Source of the DNA: Gluconobacter thailandicus F149-1 = NBRC 100600 | GTDB lineage: Bacteria; Pseudomonadota; Alphaproteobacteria; Acetobacterales; Acetobacteraceae | Direction: 5' to 3' | Length of the DNA stretch: 64,000 nt | NCBI RefSeq assembly: GCF_000964465.1 | Contig: NZ_BANH01000061.1 | Location: 1-64,000, forward strand | In this document: positions 63,566 to 64,000 of the stretch, piece after piece | Layout: each line of letters begins with the position of its first letter | Numbering within the stretch: the first letter of the stretch is position 1 | Notes under the pieces: model-generated | What the model saw: only the letters and a program-made list of their open reading frames with translations | Database searches by the model: none | Told to the model about the DNA's origin: nothing | Position numbers and translations under genes: made by a program

Positions 63566-64000
63566 ATGACTGACCCTGCATTGCGGGCCCTCCCCGGCCT
63601 TCGCCCTCTGATTATCAGCCGAATCTGTTCGCAGCTTTCCGCAACCACCATGACCATCGCCATCGGCTGGCAGATTTACGCCCTGACCCACAGCGTGGCT
63701 TCACTGGGCTATCTGGGACTGGCGCAGTTCCTGCCCATGGTGCCGCTGACGTTCATTTCCGGGCATGTGGCAGACCGGTTCAATCGCCGGAACATCGTTC
63801 TCATCTGCCAGATCCTGGAAATTCTGAGCACAGGTGCGCTCGCAGCCACTGCTGCCATGCAGGTTCTGACACCCGCCCTCGTTTATGCGTTTGCGGCCTG
63901 CTACGGCACGCTACGCAGCTTTGAGATGCCCTGTCAGCAGGCATTTCTGCCCGCTATTGCTCCACCTGAACTTCTGCCACGAGCGCAGGCGCTTCTGTCT
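63566..64000 (+). CDS. MFS transporter (3' end outside window)
   Basis: The visible 145 codons from ATG 63566 contain four hydrophobic helices and the MFS loop GHVADRFNRRN between TM2 and TM3. The start LRPLIISRICSQLSATTMTIAIGWQIY (cited by its first and last blocks, LRPLIISRICSQ and AIGWQIY) resembles the DHA3/EntS-like exporters. The substrate cannot be judged. It is divergent from gpt. Confidence 0.9.
   Translation, partial: MTDPALRALPGLRPLIISRICSQLSATTMTIAIGWQIYALTHSVASLGYLGLAQFLPMVPLTFISGHVADRFNRRNIVLICQILEILSTGALAATAAMQVLTPALVYAFAACYGTLRSFEMPCQQAFLPAIAPPELLPRAQALLS

Overview
The window reads as ordinary, gene-dense chromosome of an alphaproteobacterium in the Acetobacteraceae, most likely Gluconobacter or a close relative. 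This is an inference from gene content and order: a complete dcw cluster continuing into lpxC-bamD-recN-ligA, NADP-type glucose-6-phosphate dehydrogenase, an ATP-dependent DhaK-DhaL dihydroxyacetone kinase, GapR and MucR regulators, and diaminopimelate-type MurE. I see no prophage, insertion sequence, CRISPR array or plasmid gene.

Layout. 1-4142 (minus): yceD, rpmF, plsX, fabH, a broken ihfA and a MerR-like gene that runs off the left edge. 4252-4824: bamE (plus). 4835-7872 (minus): overlapping def-marR-ompR-type regulator-histidine kinase. 8062-8265: rpsU (plus). 8411-15478 (minus): prolyl oligopeptidase, motAB, and an Lrp/GT2-GtrA/GT39 set. 15577-17565 (plus): trxB and a LysR regulator. 17586-19875 (minus): a small exported protein, ihfB, sppA, mucR. 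20079-23622 (plus): UdgX and a FUSC efflux protein. 23650-24765: divergent CDF metal exporter and MerR regulator sharing an operator. 24920-28124: tRNA-Ser, rplU, rpmA, obgE, proB. 28140-32246: coiled-coil protein, gapR, zwf, a small anchored protein and an HSL-type esterase. 32320-32720: RNase P RNA. 33011-58055 (plus): the cell-wall and division cluster mraZ to ftsZ, then lpxC, bamD, recN and ligA, mostly with ATGA or TGATG overlaps. 58142-62284 (plus): CNNM/CorC-type protein, pncA, Ivy lysozyme inhibitor and dihydroxyacetone kinase. 62767-64000: tRNA-Arg, tRNA-Pro, xanthine phosphoribosyltransferase (minus) and the start of an MFS exporter (plus).

Most genes are housekeeping. The most unusual feature is ihfA: an exact 11-bp tandem duplication (901-922) shifts the frame after codon 25, so the stop overlaps an in-frame ATG, while ihfB elsewhere in the window is intact. 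Other points worth a look are three 10-bp-spaced MraZ boxes inside the mraZ promoter, a perfect CtrA-type box between ftsL and ftsI, a LexA-type GAAC-N7-GAAC site upstream of mraZ, a UdgX with a divergent N-terminal domain, an FtsL with a very long tail, a MerR/CDF pair with a Cys-rich exporter N-terminus, and an Ivy gene.
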